Below, one piece after another: positions 5,616 through 5,756 of a DNA stretch of 5,756 bases. Source of the stretch: Spirochaetales bacterium (GTDB taxonomy: Bacteria > Spirochaetota > Spirochaetia > DSM-27196 > SLST01); the NCBI GenBank assembly GCA_007130265.1, contig SLST01000123.1, forward strand, positions 1-5,756. Reading direction: 5' to 3'. Every line of letters begins with the position of its first letter. The first letter of the stretch is position 1. Position numbers and translations under genes: made by a program. The notes under the pieces are model-generated. The model worked only from the letters and a program-made list of their open reading frames with translations, did no database searches and was not told the DNA's origin.

Positions 5616-5756
5616 ACGGTGCGCTGGCAATCGAGGCGATCACGCGGGGACTGCACGACGTGTTCGCCGCACTCTGGGCCGGAGGCCTGTTGGTCATGGC
5701 ATTCGTGGTCATACCGACGATGAAGTCGATGCGCGCCGAGCTGCCCTCGCGCGCGG
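5612..5756 (+). CDS. Integral membrane protein, 5' part (CopD-like or DUF4149-like), runs off window
   Basis: A frame from GTG at 5612 stays open to the window edge, giving 48 codons. The GTGA overlap with the tetR stop (5613-5615) and the GGAGG five bases upstream indicate translational coupling in one operon. Residues about 9-33 (RGLHDVFAALWAGGLLVMAFVVIP) form one clear membrane segment with the H...W.GG......P pattern that I associate with the first helix of CopD-like and DUF4149/TMEM205-like membrane proteins. Only one helix is visible, so the family is tentative and no substrate can be given. It is the most likely target of the preceding TetR-family regulator. Confidence 0.72.
   Translation, partial: MNGALAIEAITRGLHDVFAALWAGGLLVMAFVVIPTMKSMRAELPSRA

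Noticed and set aside
4968..5630. 220-codon minus-strand frame opposite the tetR gene
   Set aside because: It is Arg/Glu/Gly-rich, spans the tetR operator and SD, and shows no family pattern; a shadow of the tetR gene.

Overview
The window is from a GC-rich bacterium with GC-rich third codon positions. Nothing in it fixes the taxon; a high-GC spirochaete or an actinobacterium are guesses only. It holds six genes packed tightly: the 3' part of a SNF2-family helicase (+), a convergent metal-transport cluster on the minus strand (read right to left: Crp/Fnr-type regulator, 70-residue HMA metal-binding protein, P-type metal ATPase), and a divergent TetR-family regulator (+) translationally coupled to a membrane protein that runs off the right edge. 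No RNA gene, insertion sequence, CRISPR array or stretch over 300 bases without a gene was seen.

Layout: 1-1824 is the helicase, entered mid-gene. It ends 28 bases from the convergent ATPase (1853-3835), and no clear terminator lies between them. Upstream of the ATPase, 11 bases away, is the HMA gene (3847-4059), and 67 bases further up the regulator gene (4127-4891). The 112 bases between the regulator and the TetR gene (5004-5615) carry divergent signals: an SD-less, probably leaderless start for the Crp/Fnr gene, and for the tetR gene a TTGACT/17/TAAGTT promoter, an 18-bp palindrome over its -10 element and a strong SD. The last gene starts with GTG at 5612, overlapping the TetR stop.

The most interesting part is the minus-strand cluster. 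The ATPase has every catalytic motif of a P1B metal pump, but its membrane metal site reads CPG instead of CPC, and its last membrane segment carries HELS where Zn/Cd pumps have Asp and Co/Fe-type (P1B-4) pumps have HEG. It has no N-terminal metal-binding domain; a separate HMA protein with a CPSC site sits just upstream, as if the domain had been split off. The regulator has exactly two cysteines (C20 and C124), spaced much like the redox-switch pair of the FLP proteins of lactic acid bacteria, and has neither the FNR iron-sulfur cysteine set nor the cAMP-binding cassette of CRP. Together they look like a thiol- or redox-responsive metal efflux module with a non-canonical pump. Its metal and signal cannot be read from the sequence.
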